From positions 71,985,687-72,049,686 of the forward strand of contig NC_088206.1 of the NCBI RefSeq assembly GCF_037126465.1: a stretch of 64,000 nt of DNA. The letters run 5' to 3'. The DNA is from Ornithodoros turicata. Lineage: Eukaryota; Arthropoda; Arachnida; Ixodida; Argasidae. Of the stretch, positions 12,002 to 21,800 are shown one piece after another. Numbering within the stretch: position 1 is the first letter of the stretch; the number at the start of each line of letters is the position of its first letter. The position numbers were made by a program, and so were the translations under genes. The notes beneath the pieces were generated by a model. That model was not told the DNA's origin. It was given only the letters and a program-made list of their open reading frames with translations, and ran no database searches.

Positions 12002-12131
12002 TTTGTTTTTTCTAGCTAAGTTGTGCGTTTAGTTGCCTTGCTGTTGACTGCTTCCAGGCCCAACGTCACAAGCCCTTCGGCTTAGGCGGGCCTGCTTTGT
12101 ATCTTGATCTGAATGACAAGGAATAAAAAAA

Positions 12132-12181
<50 letters not shown>
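11768..12181 (+). mobile_element. H-LINE copy 1: truncated LINE with double hairpin and (ATT)n tail
   Basis: This 5'-truncated copy starts directly after the (ATT)5 tail of the preceding LINE. It contains a reverse transcriptase C-terminal remnant and then a 3' UTR. The double hairpin is an outer stem CAGGCCC/GGGCCTG (12055-12061 with 12088-12094) around an inner stem AAGCC-CTTC-GGCTT (12070-12083). It is followed by GGAATAAAAAAA and (ATT)n at about 12131-12181. That tract is interrupted by the next H-LINE at 12182. Confidence 0.7.
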
Positions 12182-12182
<1 letters not shown>

Positions 12183-12433
12183 TTACTTGGAATGTAAACA
12201 CCAGTCAGTTCCCATTACGTGCCATGCTCTTGTTAAGTTAATCTTATTAGGCATTACGTACTATGTATTAGATAATGCTTCCAATGTACGTTTAACCTTA
12301 TAAACACAAGTAGTGTTTGTCGCTGCTGCCGGGTCCCGCGTAACAAGCCTTCGGGCTTAGGCGGACCCGCCTGATATGTACCGACCACTTTCAGTTAATA
12401 AAGATTTGATTTGATTTGATTTGATTTGATTTG

Positions 12434-12468
<35 letters not shown>

Positions 12469-12470
12469 CA
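12182..12470 (+). mobile_element. H-LINE copy 2 inserted in an (ATT)n tail
   Basis: This copy interrupts an (ATT)n tract: (ATT)n at 12131-12181 on the left and at about 12437-12470 on the right. The body (12182-12400) is 3' UTR only. Its double hairpin has an outer stem GGGTCC/GGACCC (12331-12336 with 12363-12368) and an inner stem AAGCC-TTCG-GGCTT (12345-12358). It ends CAGTTAATAAA with a (GATTT)n tail at about 12403-12436. The same 3' end occurs on the minus strand at 47868-47962. Confidence 0.8.
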
Positions 12471-12690
12471 CTCCATGCACGCACTGCACTGCATGTCAGA
12501 TGATTAGTGAAGAAATAACTATCTTTCTACGCGGCGTAGCTGGCAAGATAACATGCGTATAGGCATCGAGCTCCGACGTCGGAGAAGCGATAGCCTCGGC
12601 CGCTTCTATTAGGTTCCCCGTAAGTACGACACTTCACCCGCGGTCACCCAACGCCGCATAGATAAAGGAAACCTGATCGCCTCAACGACG

Positions 12691-12820
12691 TTTTTTTATA
12701 TATATATATATTCCGTGTAAGGGCCGCGAAACAACTGGTGCTATGAGCTACGTGCAGACGTGGACAGCAGGAAGGAGTGGGGGACAGGGGGTTTAGTATG
12801 CATCCCGGGCGCATCATTGC
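12691..12820 (-). mobile_element. SINE-A 3' fragment, minus strand
   Basis: The reverse strand shows the SINE-A 3' half: a CACTCCTTCCTGC box, GTCTGCACGT, and an end GTTTCGCGGCCC with a degenerate tail of T and TA on the plus strand at about 12691-12712. The tRNA head is absent. Confidence 0.65.
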
Positions 12821-13009
12821 CGGGCTTTTCGCTCCCTTTTCGCTCTCGTGCAAGCTATACTGACCTCCTCGAAGAGTTCTAAACAGAACTTCGACCTGTG
12901 TTCGCCTTCGGGCTCACCATTAATTATCCTTTCATATTAAGTTCTTCGAAGTGGGGTAGGGTCCTGTGGCTACCACACAGAGAAACATCCCATGTCATCA
13001 TCATTTTTC

Positions 13010-13130
13010 CATCATTTGTTGTTGTTGGGCGACTTGAGGGGGAACTGTGCTGTCTGGGTTTTCCCTGGGTTTTCCTCAGATGCTTTCAAACAAATGTCGA
13101 CACAGGACGCTCTATATCACTTCCTGCGAT
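13010..13130. repeat. Rearranged SINE core, two orientations joined
   Basis: GACTTGAGGGGGAACTGTG (about 13031-13049) is the SINE core in minus orientation. It is followed immediately by CTGTCTGGGTTTTCCCTGGG and CAAATGTCGACACAG, which are core segments in plus orientation. The breakpoint lies at about 13049-13050. This is either an inversion inside one SINE or two fragments joined. Confidence 0.5.
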
Positions 13131-13632
13131 AATCGTGAAGTTGCCTGCTTGATCGATTGATTGATTGATTGAAATAGAAAAAAGATTGCAGGACGGTTAC
13201 GATTGTGTAACGCGAATTTCAGCGGTGGCTGTTGTGTGTGGATGTTGACACTTTTATATATGACACTGATATATGCACAGGTACTTTTAGAGTGACCAGT
13301 ACTGCCTCGTAATCTGTGAAGTGAGTGGTGATGTGTAGAGCTGGGACTAGCGGGACAAAAATATTACTAAAATCGGGACAAAAGCGGGACACTTCCCGGG
13401 ACAACGTACCCATCTCTGGGTATGTCAAAACTGCTTTTATCAGCTTTAGATTATTTTAACTCGTTTTGCGTCACCGAGAACGACAGTCAACAGACAGAAG
13501 AAGAAGACAGAAGGAGACAGAGAAGAAGAAGGGAGAAGAAGCGGAGGGTTTTGTGATATAACCACAGCGATTTCCCGGGAACTTCGCGTTAACAGCTACT
13601 GCTGTAAAATGTGGGAATTCAGGCTACTCCAT

Positions 13633-13824
13633 CACACAGAAAAATAACCGTTCTTCAAGAGTTCTTCATTGTGCTAGAACCTTTCTCTGAACTATCTTCG
13701 AGAACGAAAGAATGGTTAAGGATATCCTGGCGTCCTACTGCTGAAGAACGTTTCCACGTTGAAAAATACGGAAAAGCCGAAGAACTTTAAAAAGTTCTTT
13801 CTCGAACGGTTATTTTTCTGTGTG
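13633..13824. mobile_element. MITE with perfect 21-bp inverted ends
   Basis: The left end CACACAGAAAAATAACCGTT (next base C) at 13633-13653 is mirrored exactly at 13804-13824. Additional AGTTCTT words inside both ends extend the pairing imperfectly. No transposase is present. The superfamily is not assigned because no clear target duplication is visible. Confidence 0.75.
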
Positions 13825-14029
13825 TGCAGTACTCGTGCATAGAAAAGAAAATAGAAACACCAACCTCAAGATGACCAAGAGGCGTTAAAAAGAAAAATGA
13901 GAGGAAAAAACACACAAAAAAAAACAAAACAAACCAAGCAGGGTCTACCAGATGAACCAGTCCAGTAAATGAAATAAGAGTTGAAATGAACGTAGAGTCA
14001 CGTCGATGGAAATCGTCGTCTTTTACATT

Positions 14030-14260
14030 CATAACATATATAACTTGGGACGAAATGAGACAGCACCTCGGCCGTTCGCCATCGGACCTTTGTGCATCAT
14101 GCAATATGCGTGCTGACCTGCACCACCTATACTTATGGACTGCCCTGACTACCAGGGGGTGCGCGAGATCTTGCAGCACCGAATCCATGCAATCGACCAG
14201 CGCACCTTTACCATATCGGCAAAGTGCTGGGCCCATGGTCCAGTAGCGTTCATATGCAAA
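14030..14260 (+). pseudogene. LINE ORF2 C-terminal zinc-knuckle fragment, frameshifted
   Basis: One frame gives TWDEMRQHLGRSPSDLCASC and then MRADLHHL (two Cys at about 14091 and 14100, two His at 14121-14126). The continuation DCPDYQGVREILQH is in another frame from about 14135, so an indel lies between about 14127 and 14135. Together these form the C-X2-C...HH...DCP region found at the C-terminus of many non-LTR retrotransposon polymerases (family knowledge). A second frame change near 14220 separates ISA from LGPWSSSVHMQK. The fragment is dead, and no upstream polymerase domain is visible. Confidence 0.75.
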
Positions 14261-14443
14261 AAGGGAATAATAATAACGGCGGAAGATCGCTCGGAAGTCA
14301 GAACCGAAGTGTCCAGTGTCCCGCGCACAGTTGTTCATTTTGCGACGTGTGCAGGACGACGGAACACGACAGCGAACAAGAACAATATAATGAAACCGAA
14401 ACCAAACTTTGAGTCATTTTTTACTGCCCCGTCGCGCTCGACT

Positions 14444-14491
14444 AGAGTCACTAAATAAGCTACGCTTCAGCGTAGCTTATTTAGTGACTCT
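14444..14491. repeat. Perfect 23-bp inverted repeat with 2-base spacer
   Basis: Positions 14444-14466 and 14469-14491 are exact reverse complements (starting AGAGTCACTAAATAAGC), separated only by TC. Short matching words (CGCTCGAC) continue outside imperfectly. It could be a mini-MITE, a strand-switch product of repair or an assembly fold-back. Confidence 0.8.
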
Positions 14492-14529
14492 ACGCTCGAC
14501 GCCTTTCGTTTTTCTATTTTTTATTTTAT

Positions 14530-14812
14530 TTTTATTCTGTGTTGGCGTCGCGAAGCAACTGTAGCTATAACACACGTGGCGTACAGACGTGGATAGAGGC
14601 AGGGGAGGAGAGGAGGAAGGGATGGGGGTTAGTGTGCGTGCTGGACCGACTTCAGGGGGAAGTGTGCCGACATTCGTCTCGAAAGTCTCCGGGAAAACGC
14701 CGGGGAAAACCTCAGACAGCACAGCTGGTGATATAGGCTTCGAACCCACCACCTCGCAGTCTTGAGCACGGCCTTGGTTAGCACCAACGAGTGAGATGGT
14801 TTTGTGGACGGA
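14530..14812 (-). mobile_element. SINE-A, minus strand, nearly full length
   Basis: A T-rich tail (about 14512-14535 on the plus strand) is followed by the reversed 3' end (GGCGTCGCGAAGCAACTG), the reversed core (CGACTTCAGGGGGAAGTGTG) and a B-box carrying one substitution (GGGTTCGAAGCC on the reverse strand, 14737-14748). The head carries CTCACTCGTTGGTG, as in the class II head at 4001, but its A-box is degenerate or truncated. Confidence 0.8.
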
Positions 14813-15585
14813 AGAAATATTTAAGAATCTAATTTAACACCCGTCTCTCGCACACACACACACTGCTAATAACACCTCCATGAAAATGGCCTCCGCGGGT
14901 CGTTGCACCACAGCGCCACACCACGGTTGCTCTATGGTTCAACGACTGATTAGTATTACCGTCCCATAATAAGAGCGCCAACTGCACGCCAATGGCACAT
15001 TAACACGTAGCTGTAGAGCACTCTACCACTACGCGTCGCCACTAACCAAACAATGCATAGCGTCCACTGTGTTGCCATGCCAACCCATTACAGGCTAAAA
15101 CTCTTTTCTGTTCCTTTTTTTTTCTTTTTCCTAATCACGTGACGAGTGATTTGCAGCCCCTGTCGAGTTGGAGCTGCGTGTGTATGTATTTAATGTAGCA
15201 CGTTTTTCATTGCTTTTTTCTTTTTTTGCTGCTTCCTCGTACATGCTGGTAGTCGTTGAGACGAGCGAATTGTGTGTTACGATTATAAAGTATGCATTAC
15301 GACGTTAACGAGAAAAATAAAGAGTCCGGGAACGCGATGTACGCGTTAATAAGGTACGAAACAGAAACTTAAGCGACAAGCTGCAGGCTGTTGAATTACG
15401 AGCCAGTTGAATATGAAGCACAAATGTACACGTATAGGATGAATGGTTTTGGTATTCCAATTTTTGCGCGAACTTGTCAGGATGTTGTGGGGAAAATAAA
15501 ATAAAAGGGAACTTATTTATGCGTGACTGAGAGATGTGCCATATGCCGGAGTATGTCATAGGTGTAGGCCAGCTGGTGGTCAAAC

Positions 15586-16081
15586 TAGAGATGCAAAATT
15601 TCCGGAAATTCTGAATCGCTCGAAAAAAAAAACGTTCTGTTTTCGGGTTTTTTTCCGAAAAAATGGAAACAAATGTGGTTACTGCTGAGTCGAAGCATTG
15701 CCGGGCAAACCACAGCATACAATGATCTAGAAGCTTTAGTAGTGCTCATCCTCTAGGCATAAATGCAGAGCAGAGCATATCATGAGACTGCTGTCTACTC
15801 AGCGATATGTAATCAGAACAAACTGTCCATTCCGACCAGAACTCCGACATTATGTGAATGCGATGGCGATCGCTTGGAACGGCCAGACGGAGCACTAAGT
15901 TGGTGGTTGTTGGCGGATTAGAGGCACCTAAGCATGCACCCTAAGGCACGAAAATTTAATTTTTGAATTTTGTCGCCTGGAAATTTTGGGCTATTTTTCT
16001 GAAGAGGAGGAAAAAACAAAAGATACTGTTTTTTATTTTCAAAAAATTCCGTTTTTTTTTCCGGAGCTTCGCATCTCTATA
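15586..16081. mobile_element. hAT-like MITE with perfect 8-bp target duplication
   Basis: Ends TAGAGATGC and GCATCTCTATA are inverted, with TTTCCGGAA-like words just inside both. GGTCAAAC flanks the element on both sides (15578-15585 and 16082-16089). The 8-bp duplication and TAGAGATG end match hAT elements. The 496-bp interior has no recognisable transposase. Confidence 0.9.
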
Positions 16082-16510
16082 GGTCAAACTACATAATGTG
16101 AAAAGCCTGGATTTCGGCACAACTACGGGGGCAGATTCAGGCTTTTTTTTACACTATATGGAGCTTGTTTATGCGCGCAAGATACACTATATGCCTCACA
16201 GTTAAGCAGTTAATGAGAAAGAAAAAAGCAGACTATTATAAAAGAGGCGCAATATGAAGTGTCGATACAAGCGGCACAGGAAAACTCGTCTGATAAGCAG
16301 CTGTCTGCTGAAACGGCAGCAAAAGTAAATAAATAGCACGTCCGAATACAAATGTATAAATATTATATCCCCAATCATAATCACAAAATAAAGTTGTTGT
16401 TATATATAATATTCAAAATAGTGTGGGTCTGTGTTCGAAATTCGAAATACGGTGAGTCTGTGTATCTGGAGTAAGGTATATGTTAAAGCTGAATCGAGAC
16501 CAAAGTACGG

Positions 16511-16540
16511 GTCAGTCAAGGTCAGTCAAGGTCAATCAAG
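16511..16540. repeat. Three tandem decamers
   Basis: GTCAGTCAAG is repeated three times in a row, the third unit carrying one substitution. The function is unknown. Confidence 0.8.
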
Positions 16541-16561
16541 GCCAAAATGTTAAACTCGGAA

Positions 16562-16681
16562 TAAATGGAGAAGAACGAAGCACCAATAAAGCATTTAATT
16601 ACGAGCTTTCGTGCGCTTGGACGCACTTGTAGGAAAGTTCGTAATTAAACGTTTTATTGGTGCTCACTTCTTGTTCATTTA
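16562..16681. mobile_element. Small fold-back MITE
   Basis: Arms of about 48 bp (16563-16610 and 16632-16680) pair with a few mismatches. They share GCACCAATAAA and TTTAATTACGA words in inverted orientation. The apex contains a further GTGCG/CGCAC pair. No target duplication was identified. Confidence 0.7.
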
Positions 16682-16683
16682 CT

Positions 16684-16690
16684 ATTTGTT

Positions 16691-16722
<32 letters not shown>
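16684..16722. repeat. (TC)n(TG)n microsatellite
   Basis: A TTTC(TC)n run merges into (TG)n between about 16684 and 16722. Confidence 0.9.
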
Positions 16723-18556
16723 CGGAAAGAAAAGAACGTCTAATTTCGACAAACTATAAATAGTTGCTATAAGTAACTATTTTGCATTGTCGCCCGTCCG
16801 TGTGGTCATGAACAACTTTTTTTTGCGCAACCTTCCTCTCATCTCTGACTACAAACCGGCCATATGTTATAGTGTTTGTGTGTGTATTCGTACGATTAAT
16901 AGGCTTAATTAGTATTAACAAAACCGCAATAAAACGCACGTGGTCTTTGTTAACGCCCCCTCCGTACGGGTCACACGTTCACCGACGCTGTATAGCTATA
17001 CGTGATTCTTGAAATGGCCTTCGAAGCAATCTTGCCGCGCCTTCATCTCCCACACGACCTCACGAGCAACACTTGTTGAAATGAAACCCAGCAGCCGTTT
17101 TCGATAAACCGAAATGGCGCCCAATTTTATCGTTTAATCCGTCTAGCGTCGGAGGCCATCGCAGGACGAATACCTTTTGAGCTGGTCTAAGCCAGATGGC
17201 GCTCCGTAATTCCAGCGAGCTCATGTATTCAGCCGTCGTCGTCGGACGGCCACTTGCCACGGTTCGACTTTAGTCACGGTCCAATTAACTATGAACTATA
17301 TAGTATAGTTCATAATCATTAATTATTAAACTACGTACTACGAATGAACGGCTTGTCCCTATATGCGTGCCACATACGAAACATATATCTTATCGAAAAT
17401 GGGCCGCTAAACATGGCTTCTATTATCCCTCTCTCGACCCCCCGAAATCTTGAAAAACAAGAACAAAAAAATAAAAAAGAAAGGAAGAAACGAACAGAAA
17501 ACCAGTACCATCCAAATACACATAGATATCAGTGGCGTCAGAAGGTATGGGCCTTTGAAGTTGCTCACTAACAACGTTGCTCAACCAGGATATACGGCAC
17601 CAACGAGGAAACGCCCTCTGTTCGAGCGGTTAATCCCGAGCTAATCAGGCTTCTTTCTTTTTGGATCGAAATAAAATATATCAAACGCACACAATCGTGT
17701 CTTCCTGCCTCAACCAACGAGACAGTCATCGGAACTGGCCACACAGAAAATATATCTGAGGCCGACATTTAAGGACAGTCGGAACGCATGCAACGCGTAA
17801 TTCGTATACTTACGAAACCTCAGTTTCGTCAATGGCTCGATTAAAACCTTAAACTTTAGGCCTAGCGAACGACGACGACGATAACAACAACAATACCATT
17901 GGAGATGGGACGGCTAGATGTGAGCGGCTTAGGCATCGAACCTATAGTCGTAGTGGGTTCAGAAAGAAAGAAAGAAAAAAAAGAAACCGTGCGTGTTTTA
18001 CGGAACATGACGTTTGAATCGGTAGTATCTCGATCCGCTTGAAAAACGATCAGCTCAAACTGAAAACGTCCTGTGTATAGAGCTTTACCGCTATCGTTGA
18101 TGCATCTATTTTTACGCCGTTTTATTTTATACAGCCCAGCCACTTTGCGTACAGTTGTCATTAATCGTTCGGTGACTGCGGCAATTTTCAACTGCGCCCG
18201 AGAGCAGTGGTATCGATAGCGATATGACGTTCAATACTTATGCACGGTGGTCTGGTTCCAAGGTTCACTGCGCTATACTCATCATTCAGACATTCATGTC
18301 ACCAAACAACTATGATCACATAAGCGATGCCGTGGTGGTCGGTTTATGGATGCATTTGTCCCCGTCTGAGACGGCATATACACTCTTAGAAATTAACTTC
18401 ACCGCATAGCACGCTACTAGCCAACCATAATTTCGAATGTTATCGTTATCTGTCCTGATATGTTGAAAACAGGAGGCGTATACGCCTTGTTTGTGACAGT
18501 TATAAGTGTGACGCTGAGGCACTGCAGGATCTACCCCTGCCAAGCTACAGCAACAT
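16723..18556. other. No feature recognised
   Basis: Only short AT-rich palindromes are seen (around 17285-17325), plus a (ACG)n/(AAC)n patch near 17870-17895. No coding motif or recurring repeat is recognised. Confidence 0.5.
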
Positions 18557-18709
18557 CCCAAGCAGCAAAATGTACTGAAAGTCGACTGCAATAGGGGTGG
18601 GCGGTATGTGTCTTATCAATGTTCTTCAGTGTCACGAGTGTGTTCAAGGCCTTCCATGTACCCGTCCACCCCTATTGCACTCGACTTACAGTACATTGTG
18701 CTGCTTGGG
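18557..18709. mobile_element. MITE family P, copy 1 (153 bp)
   Basis: The inverted ends start CCCAAGCAGCAAAATGTACT and run about 48 bp inward through GAAAGTCGA and TGCAATAGGGGTGG on both sides. Two further copies of exactly the same length lie at 24321-24473 and 58119-58271. There is no coding capacity. Confidence 0.9.
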
Positions 18710-18817
18710 CAACTACACCCCTACCCCCTTCCAACCCCCTACCCCCTCTCCCTGTTAACCCTTGCCTAGAGGGACGTGGACGTCCCGAATATCTCAGACG
18801 CTAAAGCATATGTACTA

Positions 18818-19090
18818 CAGTGAACCCCCGTTAATATGACCCCCGATAATCTGACATACGCGCTTTACGACCATATACTCCTGAGGAACAATGCAGTGAA
18901 ACCTCCGCAAATCCCCCCCGTTAATATGACAATTCCGCATTGTTACCAAAATTTTCTGAAACGACCATGGTCATAATGCGGAATTGTCATATTAACGGGA
19001 GGATTTGCAGAGGTTTCACTGCATTGTTCCCTAGCAGTATGGTCGTAAAGCGCTTATGTCAGATTATCGGGGGTCATATTAAGCTCACTG
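18818..19090. mobile_element. pogo/Tigger-like palindromic MITE, TA-flanked
   Basis: It starts CAGTGAACCCCCGTTAATAT and ends with the mirror image (last bases slightly diverged), with TA at 18816-18817 and 19091-19092. Pairing continues over nearly the whole element, with an inner CAGTGAAACCTCCGC repeat of the terminal motif. CAGTNNAACC(C/T)CGTTAT-type ends with TA duplication are typical of pogo/Tigger relatives (family knowledge). A shorter relative lies at 60556-60728. Confidence 0.85.
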
Positions 19091-19189
19091 TACAGCACAA
19101 AGCTCACTGCCGAGACAAAAAAGCGAATCTATCGCTCGACCTTGTATCACACACGGGAAAGTAAAGTATCTTCGAGGTAACTTGCAAAA

Positions 19190-19465
19190 TACTAGCGGCT
19201 GATTGGCGGTAGCCGAGGTCGTTTTGAAAAGTGGGAGGTGGTGGGTTCGAATCCTACCTCCGGCTGTGCTGTCTCAGGTTTCCCCTAGGTTTTCCGGAGA
19301 CTTTCCAAACGAATGTCGGCACAGTTCCCCCCTGAAGTCGGCCCAGGACGCATACTAACCCCCACTGTCCCCCCACTCCTTCCCGCTGTCCTGTCTCCAC
19401 ACCTGTACGCCACCCATAGCCCCAGTTGCTTCGCGGTGCTAAACACGGAATCGAAGCGAAAAGCC
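19190..19465 (+). mobile_element. SINE-A, plus strand, head partly degenerate
   Basis: The B-box GGGTTCGAATCC lies at 19243-19254. It is followed by CTGTGCTGTCTCAGGTTTCC, the conserved core GTCGGCACAGTTCCCCCCTG, a CCACTCCTTCCCGC box and the family 3' end GTTGCTTCGCGGTGCTAA. GCAAAAT occurs at both borders and may be the remaining target duplication. The A-box region is diverged. Confidence 0.8.
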
Positions 19466-19548
19466 TCGCAAAATGAGTAAGAAGTTATTAAAAAAGTATT
19501 TAAGTTAGCTTACTAAATACTGACATTGAAAGTGTTTGCATGATACCA

Positions 19549-19758
19549 CCCAAGCAACACAACATGAAAGATGAAAGTCACTGAAAAGGTTAGCCAGCTT
19601 AGCCAGTTAGCCAGAACATCAGTTCTTTCATGTTCAACACAACATGTTGGCCCAATATTGGACCACTACTGGTAATATTGGCCCAATATTGGTCCAATAT
19701 TGGTAATACTGGCCCAATATTAGTCCTATATTGGGCCAAGATATCGTGCTGCTTGGCC
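19549..19758. mobile_element. MITE with CCCAAGCA ends and CCAATATTGG array
   Basis: CCCAAGCAACAC (left) is mirrored by GTGCTGCTTGGCC (right). The terminal motif matches that of MITE family P (CCCAAGCAGCAC). The interior holds several copies of the palindrome CCAATATTGG, spaced irregularly between about 19650 and 19735. A fragment AGTCACTGAAAAGGTTAGCC (19573-19592) also occurs in the tRNA-like repeats at 49962-50346. Confidence 0.65.
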
Positions 19759-21529
19759 AAGTTACGTAGATACTCTACTCAAGTTACTGTGTTACTGCAA
19801 ACCAATGAAACCACCGTATAGTTCCATCTAACAGGAATAGCAAGTCATGTATTGGCTGACCTCTCTCTTAAAAAGAAGAAGAAGGAGTCTTTCGCCGTGG
19901 GATCTCCAGACCGCAGAGTCAGACACACGAGCGAGCATGTAAGAGAGAGAGAGAGAGATAGACATCATTCCTGGCCGCTCTTTGTTCAACAAACACCCCG
20001 TTCGATGCAGGTAAAAGAAATACTCGGCCGACAACACGATTGCTATTTGCCAGCGTGTACAACGACACAGCCCTAGCAATATTGTAGCACTCCCCCTTTC
20101 CCCTTTACTTTCTGCCAGACTCAAGTTCATTTTCTGGAAATGGACCAAAGGTAACAAAAAAAGGATGTTCCAAAAGCAAATATAGTGCGTAATAAAAGCG
20201 GTTGTTTGCACCCGGGGCGATACCCTCATCTTCAACCATTCAACCTGAGGATTCAATTTTTTTTCGGCTCCCACGAGAGGGCGTTAGGATGAAAGGACGT
20301 ACAAGGATGTAGACGGGCCCGGCTGCTGCTGCCGCGCCCAGTTTTTCGACCAATCTAGTCAAGAGGATTTGTGCGCGAGAATTCAATATACTTTTGCAGG
20401 TAAGCCTTCCGCGGCAGGGGAATATGTTATCCCATTGCAGCCTTATACATATTGAACTCGATATCCGTACTTTCTTTTCCGCTACTGATCTGGTATACTA
20501 ATCACGGACACTCATAGCTTACCCTGACGCTGATCTTATACGTTGACCCTAATGTTAATATATTGCCTTAACATTCGTGTCAGAAAAAAAAAAAAAGAGA
20601 AAAAAGAAAACGAAGACGCAGTGCTCTATACGCAAATTAAATGAAGTGAATGTTGTTAGCCCCCAAGTCGCGGAGTATCGTAGTCACCAGTACTTTCATT
20701 TAACGGCGTGTGCTGTTGGCATGCTTTTCTCTTTTTTTTTCTTTCTTTTTCTTTTTCTTTAAGCTTGTGATCGAGCCTTCTTTTTAAACCCCGGAAACAT
20801 GAGCCACAGAAAGCGTAGCTTACCGGACACATCTCGATAAAGGTGTTTCTCGATGTGCTTTCTAACGGACACATCGACTCCTGAATCACTAATATTTTAA
20901 GAGCTACCGAATTAGCCTTAATCAATTAATTAGGCGAAATAAAAAAAATACTGGCGATTACGACACACAACTGCTGACAGCATTCAGTTGGTTTCGTTCA
21001 AGTGCTAAGCACTGGAATTTAAGGGTTCTCAATTTTTACGCTCGCAGTCATTTGTGAAACCAGATAAAAAAAGATGAACTTTACGATTGCGTTAAAATCA
21101 TGATCAGGAACATTGAAATGTGTAGATACAAGAGTAACTGCTTACGAACAATGTCTTTTCTTTCTTCTTTTTTTTTTTTTTTTTTTTTGCATGTAAACTC
21201 TTTCACACGTGGAATTACAAGATTCGCGAATATATTGAGCACCGCCCGTTTGACAAAAGTCGACATAGCACACATTGAATGAGTTGCGCATCAAAGAACG
21301 TCTGATTTTAAACCTGAAATTAGTAGCATGACATAAATTTACACCTTGAGCATCGCGTCTTACTATACAAGGGAAGGCCAGCCTGGGAACTTTCATTTCC
21401 TCTTCCGCACCTTGTGTAAACAATGGGTAAAAATTACGTGTAAAATCATGCGTAATACTCTGCGTAAACCGTGTCTAAGCAGCGTGTAGCGCTATGCGCA
21501 GCAACATGTGCGTATATAACTACAACCAC
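19759..21529. other. No feature recognised
   Basis: A (GA)n patch lies at 19943-19960 and T/A homopolymer runs lie near 20584-20600 and 21170-21188. No gene or recurrent element is recognised. Confidence 0.5.
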
Positions 21530-21752
21530 TAATACCCCTGTCACACTGGCAGTCTTCAATGCTCATTGAAATCAATGACCCTTGAAATTGCGTGTAGTGA
21601 CACCAAGTGTGTGACGTGTCAACTTCCCAAAGAGTATTGGATTCAATGTTCCCCGACAGGTTGACACGTTACACGCTAGGTGGCGCTACACGCACTTTTA
21701 ATGACGATTGATTTCAATGATCATTGAAGACTGCCCGTGTGACAGGGTATTA
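21530..21752. mobile_element. MITE family Q, copy 1 (223 bp)
   Basis: The ends TAATACCCCTGTCACAC and GTGTGACAGGGTATTA are inverted. Inside, CTTCAATG and ATTGAAATCAAT words mirror each other. The same 16-17 bp termini, with different interiors, occur at 29174-29798 and 45262-45932. The superfamily is not assigned. Confidence 0.8.
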
Positions 21753-21800
21753 GCGCTGCGAAGCAGCTGTGGCTGTGAGTGGCAACGGAACGCCGTGATT
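21751..21800 (-). mobile_element. SINE-A 3' terminal fragment, minus strand
   Basis: TTAGCGCTGCGAAGCAGCTG followed by TGGCTGTGAGTGGC is the reversed SINE-A 3' end. It directly abuts the MITE at 21530-21752, and no T-tail remains, so the MITE insertion or a deletion has removed the tail. Confidence 0.6.
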
